Below, piece by piece: positions 34,540-44,227 of a stretch of DNA of 54,819 nt. A program made the position numbers and the translations under genes. Location: NCBI GenBank assembly GCA_017387685.1, contig JAFOEU010000014.1, forward strand, positions 1 to 54,819, in the 5' to 3' direction. The notes below the pieces were generated by a model, which saw only the letters and a list, made by a program, of their open reading frames with translations, ran no database searches and had not been told where the DNA came from. How positions within the stretch are numbered: the first letter of the stretch is position 1; each line of letters starts with the position of its first letter. The stretch is from Clostridia bacterium (GTDB lineage Bacteria > Bacillota > Clostridia > Oscillospirales > CAG-272).

Positions 34540-35673
34540 ATGTATGAACTTCTGAAGCAGGAAGGCAAAGCCCGCCGCGGCGTCTTCCACACAGTACACG
34601 GCGATATTCAGACTCCCGTGTTTATGAACGTCGGCACTTGCGCGGCAGTCAAGGGCGGTATTTCCTCCGAGGACCTTCGCGAGGTGCGCTGTCAGGTAGA
34701 GCTTTCAAACACCTACCATCTCCATATCCGTCCCGGTGATAAGCTCATCTACGAAATGGGCGGTCTTCACAAATTTATGAATTGGAGCGGACCTATCCTC
34801 ACCGATAGCGGCGGATTTCAGGTATTTTCTCTCTCTCAGCTCCGCAAGATCACCGAAGAAGGTGTAAAATTCGCCTCCCATGTTGACGGTAAGCGCATCT
34901 TTATGGGTCCCGAAGAGAGTATGCAGATTCAGTCGCATCTCGGATCAACTATCGCTATGGCATTTGACGAGTGCGTTGAAAATCCCGCACCCTATAAGTA
35001 TGTCAAGCAGTCTGCCGAGAGAACAGTTCGCTGGCTCGTCAGATGTAAGGAAGAAATGAAGCGACTCAATTCGCTTCCCGATACCATCAACCCCCATCAG
35101 CTTCTTTTCGGCATCAATCAGGGCGGAACCTATGAGGATCTCCGTATTGAAAATATGAAGCAGATCGCAGAGCTTGACCTCGACGGCTATGCTATCGGCG
35201 GTCTCGCAGTCGGTGAAGCAACCGAGGATATGTACCGCATCATCGACGCTGTCGAGCCCTATATGCCCAAGGATAAGGTAAGATACCTTATGGGCGTCGG
35301 AACTCCCCTTAATATCATCGAGGCTGTTCGCAGAGGTGTTGATTTCTTCGACTGCGTAATGCCCAGCCGTAACGCACGTCACGGTAACCTCTTTACCTGG
35401 AAGGGTAAGATCAACCTTCTTAACGAGCGATTCGCAAAGGACGACAGACCTATCGATCCCGACTGTCAGTGTCCCGCTTGCCGTCTTTACAGCCGTTCTT
35501 ATATCAGACATCTTTTCAAGGCAAAGGAAAGCCTCGGTATGCGCCTTGCCGTGCTTCATAATCTTTATTTCTATAACGAGCTTATGGAAAAGATCCGCGA
35601 AGCGCTCGATGAGGGCAGATATGAGGAATTCTATCAGCATTACGTCAAGATTCTCGGCGAGAGAGTTGAATAA
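34540..35673 (+). CDS. tgt: tRNA-guanine(34) transglycosylase
   Basis: Exchanges guanine 34 for preQ1 in GUN-anticodon tRNAs (queuosine pathway). 377 aa. Signatures: LSNTYHLHIRPG, LTDSGGFQVFSL (substrate Asp), GINQGG, YAIGGLAVGE, CVMPSRNARHG (nucleophile Asp just upstream in FFDCVMP) and the zinc site CQCPACRLYSRSYIRHL. Starts 1 bp after mutL; last gene of the operon. No yajC follows here, unlike the common tgt-yajC order; yajC is instead at 54.1-54.5 kb. Confidence 0.97.
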   Translation: MYELLKQEGKARRGVFHTVHGDIQTPVFMNVGTCAAVKGGISSEDLREVRCQVELSNTYHLHIRPGDKLIYEMGGLHKFMNWSGPILTDSGGFQVFSLSQLRKITEEGVKFASHVDGKRIFMGPEESMQIQSHLGSTIAMAFDECVENPAPYKYVKQSAERTVRWLVRCKEEMKRLNSLPDTINPHQLLFGINQGGTYEDLRIENMKQIAELDLDGYAIGGLAVGEATEDMYRIIDAVEPYMPKDKVRYLMGVGTPLNIIEAVRRGVDFFDCVMPSRNARHGNLFTWKGKINLLNERFAKDDRPIDPDCQCPACRLYSRSYIRHLFKAKESLGMRLAVLHNLYFYNELMEKIREALDEGRYEEFYQHYVKILGERVE

Positions 35674-35690
35674 TTGTTACAATTAGTATC

Positions 35691-35719
35691 TTGCATCCCC
35701 CTACACGTTCGTGTATAAT
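35691..35719 (+). promoter_or_regulatory. Promoter of the LCP-family gene
   Basis: -35 TTGCAT (35691-35696), 17-bp spacer, -10 TATAAT (35714-35719). Confidence 0.75.
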
Positions 35720-35744
35720 ATAAGTTGCGAAAGGAGGATAAGAA

Positions 35745-36878
35745 ATGCTTTCCGCAACAAAAAATTTCTTTTTGACTTTTGTTATTGCGCTGATTATTTT
35801 TGGTTTGATAGCTTATATGCTGGTAGGTCTGGTTCTTAATAACTTGCTCGGATTTGGCGACGAAACTCAGCCTCCCGATGAAACTACTGCAGAGCCCGAT
35901 AACACCCCAAACGGTCCGGCAGGTGTAGAGTTTTCCGATAAGGGCGAGTCATTTAATATATTACTGATCGGAACAGATTTCCGCCCCTCCGAATTCGTCG
36001 ACTACGACCCCGCAATGCTTGAGCAGCTTTACGGTATAAAGAAGGAAGATATTCCGGCGACTTCACCGCCCTCGGACATAAAGCCCAATCCCGGTTCGGT
36101 TGTTTCGGACAAGGCGTTTTGGAGCGGTGATGGAATTGTGGCTGAAGACGGAAGTCTTATCTTCGGCGGTGGATTCTATTCGGTTGATTATAGATTGATA
36201 GAGACCGATGCGCTTGTGCTTATCCGTGCGGATAAGGAGCGCGAGCAATTCACCTTTACGGTATTTCCCACAGACACTTACGTCGATATGAACGGGAAAT
36301 ACGTTAAGCTTTCCGAGGTCTACGGCAGATACGGCCTTGAAACGCTACTGAATAAGGTCTACGCTATGACAGGCGTTATGATTGATAATTACGCCGTTGT
36401 TTCAATGGAAGGATTTCCTGCGCTTGTAGATGCGCTCGGAGGAATCAGCTTCAACGTCCCTTGCGATATGAATTACGTTGACCGCGCGGGAGGTATAGAT
36501 ATCAACCTTAAAGCGGGTCTTCAGCGCCTTGACGGCGACGGAGTGCTCGATGTTCTGATGTTCCGCGACTATAAGAATGGCGGCTCTCGCGAAAAGACCA
36601 CTGCCGAGCTGATCAAGAGATTTATCACGACCTTTATCAGTATTACCAATTACAACCGCGCCCCTGCAGTTTTCGCTCAGCTTGAAGCGGCGGTTGAAAC
36701 AGATTTTACTCTTGACGAATTCAAGAATAATATCGACGTTATCTTCAAATATGCATATAACAACCGTGAACTTTACGTTACAACAAAAAATATATCGTTA
36801 GGAAATGTGGAGTTGACCGTCATCGACGAGCCGGCAACCTGCGATACCTTCGCGAATTATAAAAGAATTTATAATTAA
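35745..36878 (+). CDS. LytR-CpsA-Psr (LCP) family protein, divergent
   Basis: 377 aa. One N-terminal TM helix (residues ~8-33) and an extracytoplasmic domain. LCP enzymes attach teichoic acids or polysaccharides to peptidoglycan. Family landmarks: [29 protein letters not shown] and [34 protein letters not shown]. The usual RSDT and PRDT arginines are replaced ([16 protein letters not shown]), and the RQQ-type region reads [10 protein letters not shown]. There is an extra ~65-residue insertion between GTDFRP and ETDALVLI. It may be catalytically altered or a binding-only homologue. SD GGAGG. Confidence 0.85.
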   Translation: MLSATKNFFLTFVIALIIFGLIAYMLVGLVLNNLLGFGDETQPPDETTAEPDNTPNGPAGVEFSDKGESFNILLIGTDFRPSEFVDYDPAMLEQLYGIKKEDIPATSPPSDIKPNPGSVVSDKAFWSGDGIVAEDGSLIFGGGFYSVDYRLIETDALVLIRADKEREQFTFTVFPTDTYVDMNGKYVKLSEVYGRYGLETLLNKVYAMTGVMIDNYAVVSMEGFPALVDALGGISFNVPCDMNYVDRAGGIDINLKAGLQRLDGDGVLDVLMFRDYKNGGSREKTTAELIKRFITTFISITNYNRAPAVFAQLEAAVETDFTLDEFKNNIDVIFKYAYNNRELYVTTKNISLGNVELTVIDEPATCDTFANYKRIYN

Positions 36879-36895
36879 AAAAAGAGGATAGAAAA

Positions 36896-38317
36896 ATGGA
36901 CAACAAAGCAAAAACCATGGACAAAATAGTCGCGCTGTGCAAAAACCGCGGCTTCATTTTCCCCGGCTCCGAGATCTACGGCGGCCTTGCAAATACCTGG
37001 GACTACGGACCTCTCGGCGTTGAGCTGAAGAACAACGTAAAAAAGGCTTGGTGGAAGAAGTTCGTTCAGGAGAACAAGTACAACGTCGGTCTCGACGCGG
37101 CTATTCTTATGAACCCCCAGACCTGGGTTGCATCGGGTCACCTTGCAGGCTTCTCCGACCCCCTTATGGACTGCCGCGAGTGCCACGAGAGATTCCGCGC
37201 TGACAAGCTTATCGAGGACTGGTGCGCAGAGAACTCATTCGAGCTTCCCAAGCCCATCGACGCATTCACCCACGCAGAAATGAAGGAATTCGTTGAAGAG
37301 CACAACATTCCTTGCCCCACCTGCGGCAAGCACAACTTCACCGACATCCGTCAGTTCAACCTTATGTTCAAGACCTTCCAGGGCGTAACCGAGGACGCAA
37401 AGAACACCGTATATCTCCGTCCCGAGACCGCTCAGGGTATTTTCACTAACTTCGTAAACGTACAGAGAACCACCCGTAAGAAGATGCCCTTCGGTATCGC
37501 GCAGATCGGTAAGTCCTTCCGTAACGAGATCACTCCCGGTAACTTCATCTTCCGCGTTCGTGAGTTCGAGCAGATGGAACTTGAGTTCTTCTGCAAGCCC
37601 GGCACCGACCTCGAGTGGTTCGCATACTGGAGAGAATTCTGCCACAACTGGCTGCTTTCCATCGGTCTCAAGGACGAGAACATCCGTCTCCGCGACCACG
37701 ATCCCGAGGAGCTTTGCTTCTACTCCAAGGCAACCACCGACTTCGAGTTCCTCTTCCCGTTCGGATGGGGCGAGCTCTGGGGCGTTGCTGACAGAACCGA
37801 CTACGACCTTACCCAGCATCAGAACGAGTCGAGAAAGGATCTCACCTACTTCGATCCCGAGACAAACGAGAGATACGTTCCCTACGTTGTTGAGCCTTCT
37901 CTCGGCGTAGAGAGAAGCGTTCTCGCGGTTCTTTGCGATGCTTACGACGAGGAAGTTATCGACGAGGCTAAGAACGATGTAAGAACCGTTCTCCGTCTCC
38001 ATCCCACACTCGCGCCCTTCAAGGCAGCCATCCTTCCTCTTTCGAAGAAGCTTTCCGACAAGGCAGGCGAGATCTACGAGGAGCTCTCCAAGTACTTCAT
38101 GCTCGACTTTGACGAGACCGGTTCCATCGGTAAGAGATACCGCCGTCAGGACGAGATCGGCACACCTCTTTGCGTAACCGTTGACTTTGATACCGTTGGC
38201 GACGCAGAGAAGGAAGGCGACGGCTGTGTAACCGTCCGCGACCGCGACACCATGGAGCAGGTCAGAATCCCGATCGCAGAGCTCAAGGATTACATTACCG
38301 CAAAGATCGCGTATTGA
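36896..38317 (+). CDS. glyS: Glycyl-tRNA synthetase, single-chain alpha2 type
   Basis: 473 aa class II synthetase of the eukaryote-like homodimeric type, as in Bacilli/Clostridia subsets, not the GlyQ/GlyS heterotetramer. Motifs: [25 protein letters not shown], motif 2 region [28 protein letters not shown], the glycine pocket and motif 3 region [16 protein letters not shown], and the anticodon domain with [19 protein letters not shown]. Starts 17 bp after the LCP gene with SD AGAGGA, so probably co-transcribed. Confidence 0.97.
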   Translation: MDNKAKTMDKIVALCKNRGFIFPGSEIYGGLANTWDYGPLGVELKNNVKKAWWKKFVQENKYNVGLDAAILMNPQTWVASGHLAGFSDPLMDCRECHERFRADKLIEDWCAENSFELPKPIDAFTHAEMKEFVEEHNIPCPTCGKHNFTDIRQFNLMFKTFQGVTEDAKNTVYLRPETAQGIFTNFVNVQRTTRKKMPFGIAQIGKSFRNEITPGNFIFRVREFEQMELEFFCKPGTDLEWFAYWREFCHNWLLSIGLKDENIRLRDHDPEELCFYSKATTDFEFLFPFGWGELWGVADRTDYDLTQHQNESRKDLTYFDPETNERYVPYVVEPSLGVERSVLAVLCDAYDEEVIDEAKNDVRTVLRLHPTLAPFKAAILPLSKKLSDKAGEIYEELSKYFMLDFDETGSIGKRYRRQDEIGTPLCVTVDFDTVGDAEKEGDGCVTVRDRDTMEQVRIPIAELKDYITAKIAY

Positions 38318-38320
38318 TCA

Positions 38321-38360
38321 TAAAAATAAAACCGTTGCAGTTGCAACGGTTTTATTTTTA
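38321..38360. terminator. Bidirectional terminator between glyS and rpe
   Basis: Almost perfect 40-bp palindrome (stem AAAACCGTTGCA/TGCAACGGTTTT with A- and T-rich flanks). It includes the rpe stop codon. Confidence 0.9.
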
Positions 38361-39008
38361 TGAATTCTTTCTCATATCTTCAATAGTCTTCTTAGGATCG
38401 GGCGATCTGAATACCGCAGTACCCGCGACTATAACATTTGCACCCGCTTCGGTAACGAGCGAAATATTCTTCTCGGAAATTCCGCCGTCTACCTGAATGT
38501 TGCAGTTGTATCCGTTCTCGTCAATAGTCTTGCGGATGATCTTGACTTTTTCAAGTGTCTCGGGAATGAGCGACTGTCCGCCGAAACCGGGCTCAACCGT
38601 CATCACGAGAACCATATCAAGCTCGGGAAGGAAGGGAAGAACAGCTTCTGCGGGAGTCTTCGGCGAGATCGAGATCGAAGCCTTTTTGCCAAGCTCTTTG
38701 ATATTTGCTATCGCCGCCGCGGGATCATCACAAGCCTCATAGTGGAAGGTAATTATATCCGCGCCTGCATTTGCGAATCTTTCGACGTATCTTTCGGGCT
38801 TGGTTATCATAAGATGGACATCAAAAACGAGTCCGCAAGTCTTGCGAAGCGACTCAATGACGGGAAGACCGAAAGAAATGTTCGGCACAAAAACGCCGTC
38901 CATTACGTCAAGGTGCAGATAGTCCGCACCGGCTTCTTCAATTCTTTTAACTTCTGCGCCGAGGCAGTTGAAATCCGCGGCAAGCAGGGAAGGGGAAATA
39001 TAGATCAT
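38358..39008 (-). CDS. rpe: Ribulose-phosphate 3-epimerase
   Basis: Interconverts ribulose-5-P and xylulose-5-P. 216 aa TIM barrel. Motifs: ISPSLLAADF with SLLAADF, HLDVMDGVFVPN, FDVHLMI, EPGFGGQSL and QVDGGISEKN, with metal ligands in HLDVMD and FDVHLM. Last gene of the tsaE-rpe operon. Together with rpiB in the same operon it covers two pentose-phosphate isomerisations. Confidence 0.97.
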   Translation of the reverse strand: MIYISPSLLAADFNCLGAEVKRIEEAGADYLHLDVMDGVFVPNISFGLPVIESLRKTCGLVFDVHLMITKPERYVERFANAGADIITFHYEACDDPAAAIANIKELGKKASISISPKTPAEAVLPFLPELDMVLVMTVEPGFGGQSLIPETLEKVKIIRKTIDENGYNCNIQVDGGISEKNISLVTEAGANVIVAGTAVFRSPDPKKTIEDMRKNS

Positions 39009-39020
39009 AATTCTACCTCT

Positions 39021-39494
39021 TTAGATTTTTTCAATAAGACAAACCGCGTGCGCGGCAATGCCCTCGCCGCTTCCGGTGAAGCCGAGTTTTTCCTCGGTTG
39101 TTGCCTTTACGTTAACGTCATCAATAGAAATTTCGAGAGCCTCTGCGATCCTCTTGCGCATAAGCTGAATGTGAGGCGCGAGTTTCGGTCTCTGCGCGAT
39201 TACCGTGGAATCCACGTTAACTACCTTATAACCTTTTTCTCTCAAAAGCGAGGCAACGTGGCGCGTCAGAGCAAGGCTGTCGGCGCCTTTGTAAGCGGGA
39301 TCGGTGTCGGGAAAATGTTTTCCAATATCACCGAGAGCCGCCGCACCGAGAAGTGCATCCATTATCGCGTGCAAAAGCACGTCGGCATCAGAATGACCGA
39401 GAAGTCCGAATCCGCAGTCGATCTTCACGCCGCCGATGAACATATCGCGTGTTGCATCGGTACGGTGAACGTCGTAACCGTGTCCGATTCTCAT
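39021..39494 (-). CDS. ispF: 2-C-methyl-D-erythritol 2,4-cyclodiphosphate synthase
   Basis: MEP isoprenoid pathway enzyme forming the cyclodiphosphate. 157 aa starting [10 protein letters not shown]; metal ligands Asp8 and His10, and His in [13 protein letters not shown]-terminal [14 protein letters not shown] is diagnostic. The ATG overlaps the ispD stop (ATGA), showing coupling; a start 15 bases upstream is less likely. Confidence 0.97.
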   Translation of the reverse strand: MRIGHGYDVHRTDATRDMFIGGVKIDCGFGLLGHSDADVLLHAIMDALLGAAALGDIGKHFPDTDPAYKGADSLALTRHVASLLREKGYKVVNVDSTVIAQRPKLAPHIQLMRKRIAEALEISIDDVNVKATTEEKLGFTGSGEGIAAHAVCLIEKI

Positions 39495-40270
39495 TCTTCG
39501 TCCTCCCACAAAATACTCTCGCGCGCAGAAAGTATCGTTTCAGCAAGCAAAAGATCAAGCTTTTCGGTTATCTTGATATTGTATCTGCCGCAGTCCACAA
39601 ACTTTATTCTTCGTTCAAGCCGTTCAACGAGCGAGTTATCATCGGTGCACTCAAATCCCTCGTCAAGGGCAGAATAAGCTGCCGCACGGTAGAGAGGAAG
39701 GCTGAACGCCTGAGGAGTTGCCGCCTGCCAAGCCGTGGCGCGTTCGACCGTATCCGTGATAAACTTGTGGTTGTCAACGGTCTTGATCGTATCAACTGCA
39801 GGTGTACCCGCCGAAGCTGCGCCGTATCTGTAAGCCGCAAGGCAAACGGAGTTGATCAGCTCGGGAGTAGTCAGCGGACGAGCCGCATCTGCTATCGCAA
39901 CGAATTTAACGTCATCCGAAAGCGCCTCAATTCCTTTGAGAACAGACTCTTGGCGAGTTTTTCCACCCGCAACGCATGTGCGGTACTTTTTGATTTCGAA
40001 TTTCTCGGCATACGTTTCATAAATGCCGCTTTCGATATCCTCTTGACGTGCAACAACGTAAATCTGATCAATATACTCAGATTCCTCGTAAGCACGCATA
40101 GTGTGAACCGCAACAGGCATACCGCAAAGCTCTAAAAACTGCTTTGGAGTATCAACGCCCATACGGGTGGAAGACCCGCCCGCGACGATTATCGCGGCTG
40201 TTGTGCGGCTTTTAAGCTTTCCGGCACTTGCGCGGAGAATATCAGCTAAATCTTTAGGTGAGCCACCCAT
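39491..40270 (-). CDS. ispD: 2-C-methyl-D-erythritol 4-phosphate cytidylyltransferase
   Basis: MEP pathway; makes CDP-methylerythritol from MEP and CTP. 259 aa. Nucleotide loop [14 protein letters not shown] begins at about residue 24, after an unusual ~20-residue N-terminal extension ([15 protein letters not shown]) supported by SD AAGGAG at this ATG. Other strings: [37 protein letters not shown] and TDDNSLVER. Overlaps ispF by 4 bp. Confidence 0.95.
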   Translation of the reverse strand: MGGSPKDLADILRASAGKLKSRTTAAIIVAGGSSTRMGVDTPKQFLELCGMPVAVHTMRAYEESEYIDQIYVVARQEDIESGIYETYAEKFEIKKYRTCVAGGKTRQESVLKGIEALSDDVKFVAIADAARPLTTPELINSVCLAAYRYGAASAGTPAVDTIKTVDNHKFITDTVERATAWQAATPQAFSLPLYRAAAYSALDEGFECTDDNSLVERLERRIKFVDCGRYNIKITEKLDLLLAETILSARESILWEDEE

Positions 40271-40281
40271 AATTTCGCTCC

Positions 40282-40758
40282 TTAGTTGTAGTTTGCCTCG
40301 TCAAAAACGCCCTTTTCAAGGTCTTCGATCATCTTAACTCTTCTGCGGTGTCTTTCCTCGTCGAGCGCGGGAGTGTTAAGGAAGATGTCGGTAAGCTCGC
40401 AAGCAAGCTCGAAGGAGATAACTCTTGCACCCATACAGATTACGTTTGCATTGTTGTGCTGACGGGTCATTTCTGCGGAGTATTTATCGCCGCAAAGAGC
40501 CGCGCGGATGCCGGGGTGCTTGTTAGCCGCGATCGAAACTCCGATACCGGTGCCGCAGATAAGGATTCCGCGAGGGCACTCGCCCGAGGTGATCTTCTCG
40601 CAAAGTCTGTGAACGGGAATGGGGTAGTCACAGCTTTCGGGGGAATAGGTACCAACGTCGGTCATATTGTAGCCCTTAGCCTCGAGGTACTTGATGAGAT
40701 CGTTTTTGTAATCAAATCCTGCGTGGTCGCACGCAATTACAAGGTTCTTGTTTTCCAT
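40282..40758 (-). CDS. rpiB: Ribose-5-phosphate isomerase B
   Basis: Ribose-5-P/ribulose-5-P isomerase. 158 aa. IACDHAGFDYK at the N-terminus, GTYSPESCDYP, catalytic Cys68 in ICGTGIGVSIAANK, and TRQHNNANV with the catalytic-site His. The ATG at 40758 is chosen (N-terminus MENKNLVIACDHAG); an in-frame TTG at 40785 lies inside tsaB. In sugar-phosphate-rich operons RpiB homologues can be allose-, galactose- or lactose-type isomerases, but the context here favours the ribose enzyme. Confidence 0.93.
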   Translation of the reverse strand: MENKNLVIACDHAGFDYKNDLIKYLEAKGYNMTDVGTYSPESCDYPIPVHRLCEKITSGECPRGILICGTGIGVSIAANKHPGIRAALCGDKYSAEMTRQHNNANVICMGARVISFELACELTDIFLNTPALDEERHRRRVKMIEDLEKGVFDEANYN

Positions 40759-40765
40759 TTCTTTA

Positions 40766-41464
40766 TTATCCTTTCGTTTTTTCAAGTCTGTCTCGCTCCG
40801 CCTGAGGAAGTCGGAGATATGTGGGTCTTAATTCTTCGGCACTTGTTCTGTCGCCGTCAAGATACTTTTTATACGCTATCTGCGCAACGGAATAAGCAGA
40901 CTGATATCTGAGCTTTTCGGGAGTTTCGTAAGAATATTCATCCCCGAGAAGCTTTCTTCCCGCGCTGTAACCGTCGCCGCAAAGGTAGACCTTACTGCCA
41001 AGCTCACGGACCTCTTCAAGAAAATCATCAAAGCTCTGCGCCATATCGTCGCAAAGTCTGATAAGCTCACCATCCTTGAAGGCGAATTTCGCGGTGTAAA
41101 ACTGTCCTCTGCGCGCATCCATTACGGGAATGATAATCTTATTCTCACCGAATGCAAGGTTGGTTGCAAGCGCTTCAAGAGTAGAAACTCCAATGCAAGG
41201 CTTATCCTTGCGGTGAGCAAAACCTTTTACAGTTGCTGCACCGATACGAACACCCGTGAATGAGCCTGGACCCTCCGAAACCGCAAAAATATCGATCTCG
41301 TCGATATCTGTTTTCATAGAATTGAGCAGAACCTCCGTCATTGGCAAAAGCGTTTCGCTATGCGTGTTGCCGCCGTTCTGCGTGAATTCCGCAAGTAGTA
41401 TATTATCCTCGCAAAGCGCGACCGAAGCCGTCTTTGCTGTGGAATCACAAGCAAAAATTTTCAT
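40766..41464 (-). CDS. tsaB: tRNA threonylcarbamoyladenosine biosynthesis protein TsaB
   Basis: 232 aa ASKHA-fold partner of TsaD in t6A37 synthesis. N-terminus MKIFACDSTAKTASVAL; GGNTHSETLLPM; VSEGPGSFTGVRIGAATVKG. ATG with SD GAGG; an adjacent TTG three bases upstream is ignored. Directly follows tsaE; tsaD is not in the window. Confidence 0.95.
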   Translation of the reverse strand: MKIFACDSTAKTASVALCEDNILLAEFTQNGGNTHSETLLPMTEVLLNSMKTDIDEIDIFAVSEGPGSFTGVRIGAATVKGFAHRKDKPCIGVSTLEALATNLAFGENKIIIPVMDARRGQFYTAKFAFKDGELIRLCDDMAQSFDDFLEEVRELGSKVYLCGDGYSAGRKLLGDEYSYETPEKLRYQSAYSVAQIAYKKYLDGDRTSAEELRPTYLRLPQAERDRLEKTKG

Positions 41465-41468
41465 CAAA

Positions 41469-41912
41469 TTACCTCAAATAGACCGAAATATGTCGCGCCT
41501 CGCCGTCATTGATCTTGTCGATGATAACCTCAAAATATTCGTCGGGCAAGCATTCGGGAATGTTCTCAAACCATTCCACCAAGCAAATTCCGCGCTCTAA
41601 ATAATCGAAGTATCCCGTTGAATACAGATCATCCTCATCGGCAAGTCTGTAAATATCGAAATGAAAGATCGGTATCTTGCCCTTTTTGTATTCATTTACA
41701 AGCGCGTAAGTGGGCGACTTTACCGTACTGCCCGGCGAAGCGATCGAAGCAAATCCGCGTGTAAACTCTGTCTTTCCAGCTCCAAGATCACCACGAAGCG
41801 CAACGAAGCGGGGCAGAGAACCGTCCTTTAATATCAATTCTGCCAAATACGCTCCCGCCGCCGAGGTATCCTCGGGCGAAAAAGCGTCTTTTTCGTAAAT
41901 CAATTTTTCCAT
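41469..41912 (-). CDS. tsaE: tRNA threonylcarbamoyladenosine biosynthesis ATPase TsaE
   Basis: 147 aa P-loop ATPase required for turnover of the TsaBDE complex. Walker A in LRGDLGAGKTEFTRGFA; SPTYALVNEY; HFDIYRL; and LVEWFENIPECLP near the end. First gene of the tsaE-tsaB-rpiB-ispD-ispF-rpe operon. Confidence 0.96.
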   Translation of the reverse strand: MEKLIYEKDAFSPEDTSAAGAYLAELILKDGSLPRFVALRGDLGAGKTEFTRGFASIASPGSTVKSPTYALVNEYKKGKIPIFHFDIYRLADEDDLYSTGYFDYLERGICLVEWFENIPECLPDEYFEVIIDKINDGEARHISVYLR

Positions 41913-41942
41913 TTTTCTACCGTTAATTTTACATATATAAAT

Positions 41943-41971
41943 AGTATATCATATTTTAGACAAAAAGTAAA
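41943..41971 (-). promoter_or_regulatory. Promoter of the tsaE-rpe operon
   Basis: Minus-strand -35 TTTACT (41971-41966), 17-bp spacer, -10 TATACT (41948-41943). Confidence 0.6.
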
Positions 41972-41982
41972 GTATGAAATTC

Positions 41983-42012
41983 AAAAAAATGTCCCGACCT
42001 GCGTCGGGACAT
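41983..42012 (-). terminator. Terminator of the MBL-gltX-glnS-DUF1294-DUF896 operon
   Basis: Minus-strand stem ATGTCCCGAC/GTCGGGACAT (42012-41989) followed by TTTTTT, starting 5 bp after the DUF896 stop. Confidence 0.9.
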
Positions 42013-42016
42013 TAAA

Positions 42017-42232
42017 TTAATCGTTTTTCTTTGCTCTGTCCGAAAGGTTTTCCTTTGTTCCGTCGGGAGAAACGATGGTGGTATTGTTAAGAATACCTCT
42101 CATCGATGCACGGAATTCGCGGATGTATTCCTCGCGCAACGCTTTTTGCTCAAGCTTTTCTTCCTCGGATAATTCTTCGATCTTGGACTTTCTTGCGAGC
42201 TCGTTGATTCTGTCAAGTTTTTTCTGATCCAT
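42017..42232 (-). CDS. DUF896 (YnzC-like) small protein
   Basis: 71 aa, mostly helical and highly charged: LDRINELARKSK, LSEEEKLEQKALREEYI, EFRASMRGIL. Matches the DUF896 family, whose Bacillus member YnzC is encoded in the SOS-induced yneA operon. Here it ends a translation-gene operon instead and no LexA box was seen near it. Function unknown. SD AGGAG before the ATG. Confidence 0.9.
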   Translation of the reverse strand: MDQKKLDRINELARKSKIEELSEEEKLEQKALREEYIREFRASMRGILNNTTIVSPDGTKENLSDRAKKND

Positions 42233-42248
42233 TTATTGTTCTCCTGCT

Positions 42249-42539
42249 TCATATAAGAAATAATACCGCCGCTGTCAGCGCGAGCTGAAGTAAAATTATA
42301 AGCGGAATGCCGAGCATAAATTTCAAATGCTTCGTTTTGTGCCTGATACCGAGCATCGTAAAAAGCATAGCGATCGACCCGCCAAGCGCAGATAAAAGCA
42401 AGAGCGTGCTTTCGCGCGTTCTCTCCTGAGGCCTTTTTACCGCAGCCCATTTGTCGTAAACCGTTACAGCAAAAGCAACTAACGAAATAATGAGCAGATA
42501 AACAAGCACAAACAGTATTATTATCTTATTTTCAAGCAA
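42249..42539 (-). CDS. DUF1294 family membrane protein
   Basis: About 96 aa with three hydrophobic segments. Family strings: the YDKWAAVKRPQERT region after TM1, LLLLSALGGSIAMLFTML, and GIRHKTKHLKF. The start is uncertain: the frame is open into the 3' end of glnS (to 42605) with no good SD; a TTG at 42539 gives the usual DUF1294 length and avoids overlap with glnS. Function of the family is unknown. Confidence 0.75.
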   Translation of the reverse strand: MLENKIIILFVLVYLLIISLVAFAVTVYDKWAAVKRPQERTRESTLLLLSALGGSIAMLFTMLGIRHKTKHLKFMLGIPLIILLQLALTAAVLFLI

Positions 42540-42549
42540 AAATCGGATA

Positions 42550-44211
42550 TTATTTCTTAGGGAAGCTGTCCTTAAGACCAACGATACGGTTGAAGGTATT
42601 GGCATTCTTAGTATCCTTTACGTAATATCCGTTACGAACGAACTGGAAGCGGTCGCCTGCCTCAGCCTCGCCAAGCGCGGGCTCGATCATGCATCCCTCA
42701 AGCTTGATAGCGGACTCGGGATTGAGATAATCGTTGTAGGTCTTGCCTTCGGGCATATCGTCGACGTTCTCAAGAGTGAAGAGGTGATCGTAGAGCATAA
42801 TGTCTGCGGTCTGCGCGTAGTCGGAGGAGAGCCAATGGATGGTACCCTTGATCTTTCTGCCATCAATGGGATTACCGTTTCCGGACTCGAGATCTGCGGT
42901 GACGTGAATGGTATTGACTGTGCCGTCAGCGTTGTACTCGATCTCGCCGCACTTGACGATGTAAGCACCCATAAGTCTTACCTCGCCCTCGGGCTTGAGG
43001 CGGAAGAACTTGGGGGGCGGTACAGCCGCGAAGTCGTCGGCGTCGATGACGATGTTCTTGGTGAAGGGGATCTTTCTTGTTCCCGCCTCAGGGTTCTGAG
43101 GATTGTTCGAAACCTCGAAATACTCAACCTTATCATCGGGATAGTTGTCAACAACAAGCTTTACGGGCTTCATAACCGCGATTCTTCTTGCAGCGGTGGT
43201 ATTGAGCTCCTCACGGATGCAGTGCTCAAGAAGCTCGATGTCAACTACGCTGTAAGCCTTTGCAACACCTGCGCGGTCTACGAAATCAAAGATCGCCTCG
43301 GGAGTGTATCCACGTCTGCGGAGACCGCAAAGAGTGGGCATACGGGGGTCATCCCAACCGTCAACAAGACCTGTTTCAACGAGCTGGCGGAGATAACGCT
43401 TGCTCATTACGGTGTGGGTTACGTTAAGACGAGCGAACTCTCTCTGCTTCGGCTTGGGATCAAAGCCGATGTTTTCTACTACCCAATCGTAGAGAGGACG
43501 GTGGTTTTCAAATTCGAGAGAGCAGAGCGAGTGAGTGATACCCTCGAGCGCGTCCTGAATGGGGTGTGCGTAGTCGTAAAGGGGATAGATGCACCACTTG
43601 TTGCCCTGGCGGTGGTGAGAGGTGTGAACGATACGGTAGATCGCGGGGTCACGCATATTCATATTGGGCGACGCCATATCGATCTTTGCGCGGAGAGTGT
43701 GAGTTCCATCCTCAAATTCGCCGTTCTTCATTCTCTCAAAGAGATCGAGGTTTTCCTCAACCGAACGGTCACGGTAGGGGGAGTTCTTACCGGGAACGGT
43801 CAGAGAGCCGCGGTACTCGCGCATTTCCTCTGCGGTGAGGTCGCAAACGTAAGCCTTGCCCTCCTTGATGAGCTGTACTGCGAATTCGTAGCACTTCTCA
43901 AAATAGTCGGATCCGTAGAAAACGCCGCCGTTCGGCTCGCAACCGAGCCACTTGAGATCTTCATAGATGGATCTTACGTATTCGTCATCTTCCTTAACGG
44001 GGTTAGTATCGTCATAGCGGAGGTTGAAAAGACCGTTATACTTCTTTGCAACCTGAGTATTGATGCGGATAGCCTTTGCAGAGCCGATGTGAAGATAACC
44101 GTTGGGCTCGGGCGGGAAACGGGTGTGGATCTTAAGACCGGGATTCAGCTCAAGATCCTCGTCTATAATATCGTGAATAAAATTGCCGGCAATTACTTTT
44201 TCTTCATTCAT
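42550..44211 (-). CDS. glnS: Glutaminyl-tRNA synthetase
   Basis: Charges tRNA-Gln directly with glutamine. 553 aa, the same length as the E. coli enzyme. HIGH-type motif in PPEPNGYLHIGSAKA, the KMSKS equivalent in TVMSKRYL, LRYDDTNPVKED, MPTLCGLRRRGYTPEAI, and a beta-barrel anticodon domain from ~340. ATG at 44211 is preferred; a TTG 33 bases upstream is inside gltX. GlnRS is uncommon in Firmicutes, most of which use GatCAB, and is thought to have been acquired horizontally. Composition does not stand out from its neighbours. Confidence 0.95.
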   Translation of the reverse strand: MNEEKVIAGNFIHDIIDEDLELNPGLKIHTRFPPEPNGYLHIGSAKAIRINTQVAKKYNGLFNLRYDDTNPVKEDDEYVRSIYEDLKWLGCEPNGGVFYGSDYFEKCYEFAVQLIKEGKAYVCDLTAEEMREYRGSLTVPGKNSPYRDRSVEENLDLFERMKNGEFEDGTHTLRAKIDMASPNMNMRDPAIYRIVHTSHHRQGNKWCIYPLYDYAHPIQDALEGITHSLCSLEFENHRPLYDWVVENIGFDPKPKQREFARLNVTHTVMSKRYLRQLVETGLVDGWDDPRMPTLCGLRRRGYTPEAIFDFVDRAGVAKAYSVVDIELLEHCIREELNTTAARRIAVMKPVKLVVDNYPDDKVEYFEVSNNPQNPEAGTRKIPFTKNIVIDADDFAAVPPPKFFRLKPEGEVRLMGAYIVKCGEIEYNADGTVNTIHVTADLESGNGNPIDGRKIKGTIHWLSSDYAQTADIMLYDHLFTLENVDDMPEGKTYNDYLNPESAIKLEGCMIEPALGEAEAGDRFQFVRNGYYVKDTKNANTFNRIVGLKDSFPKK

Positions 44212-44227
44212 AGCCTTATTCTCACTT

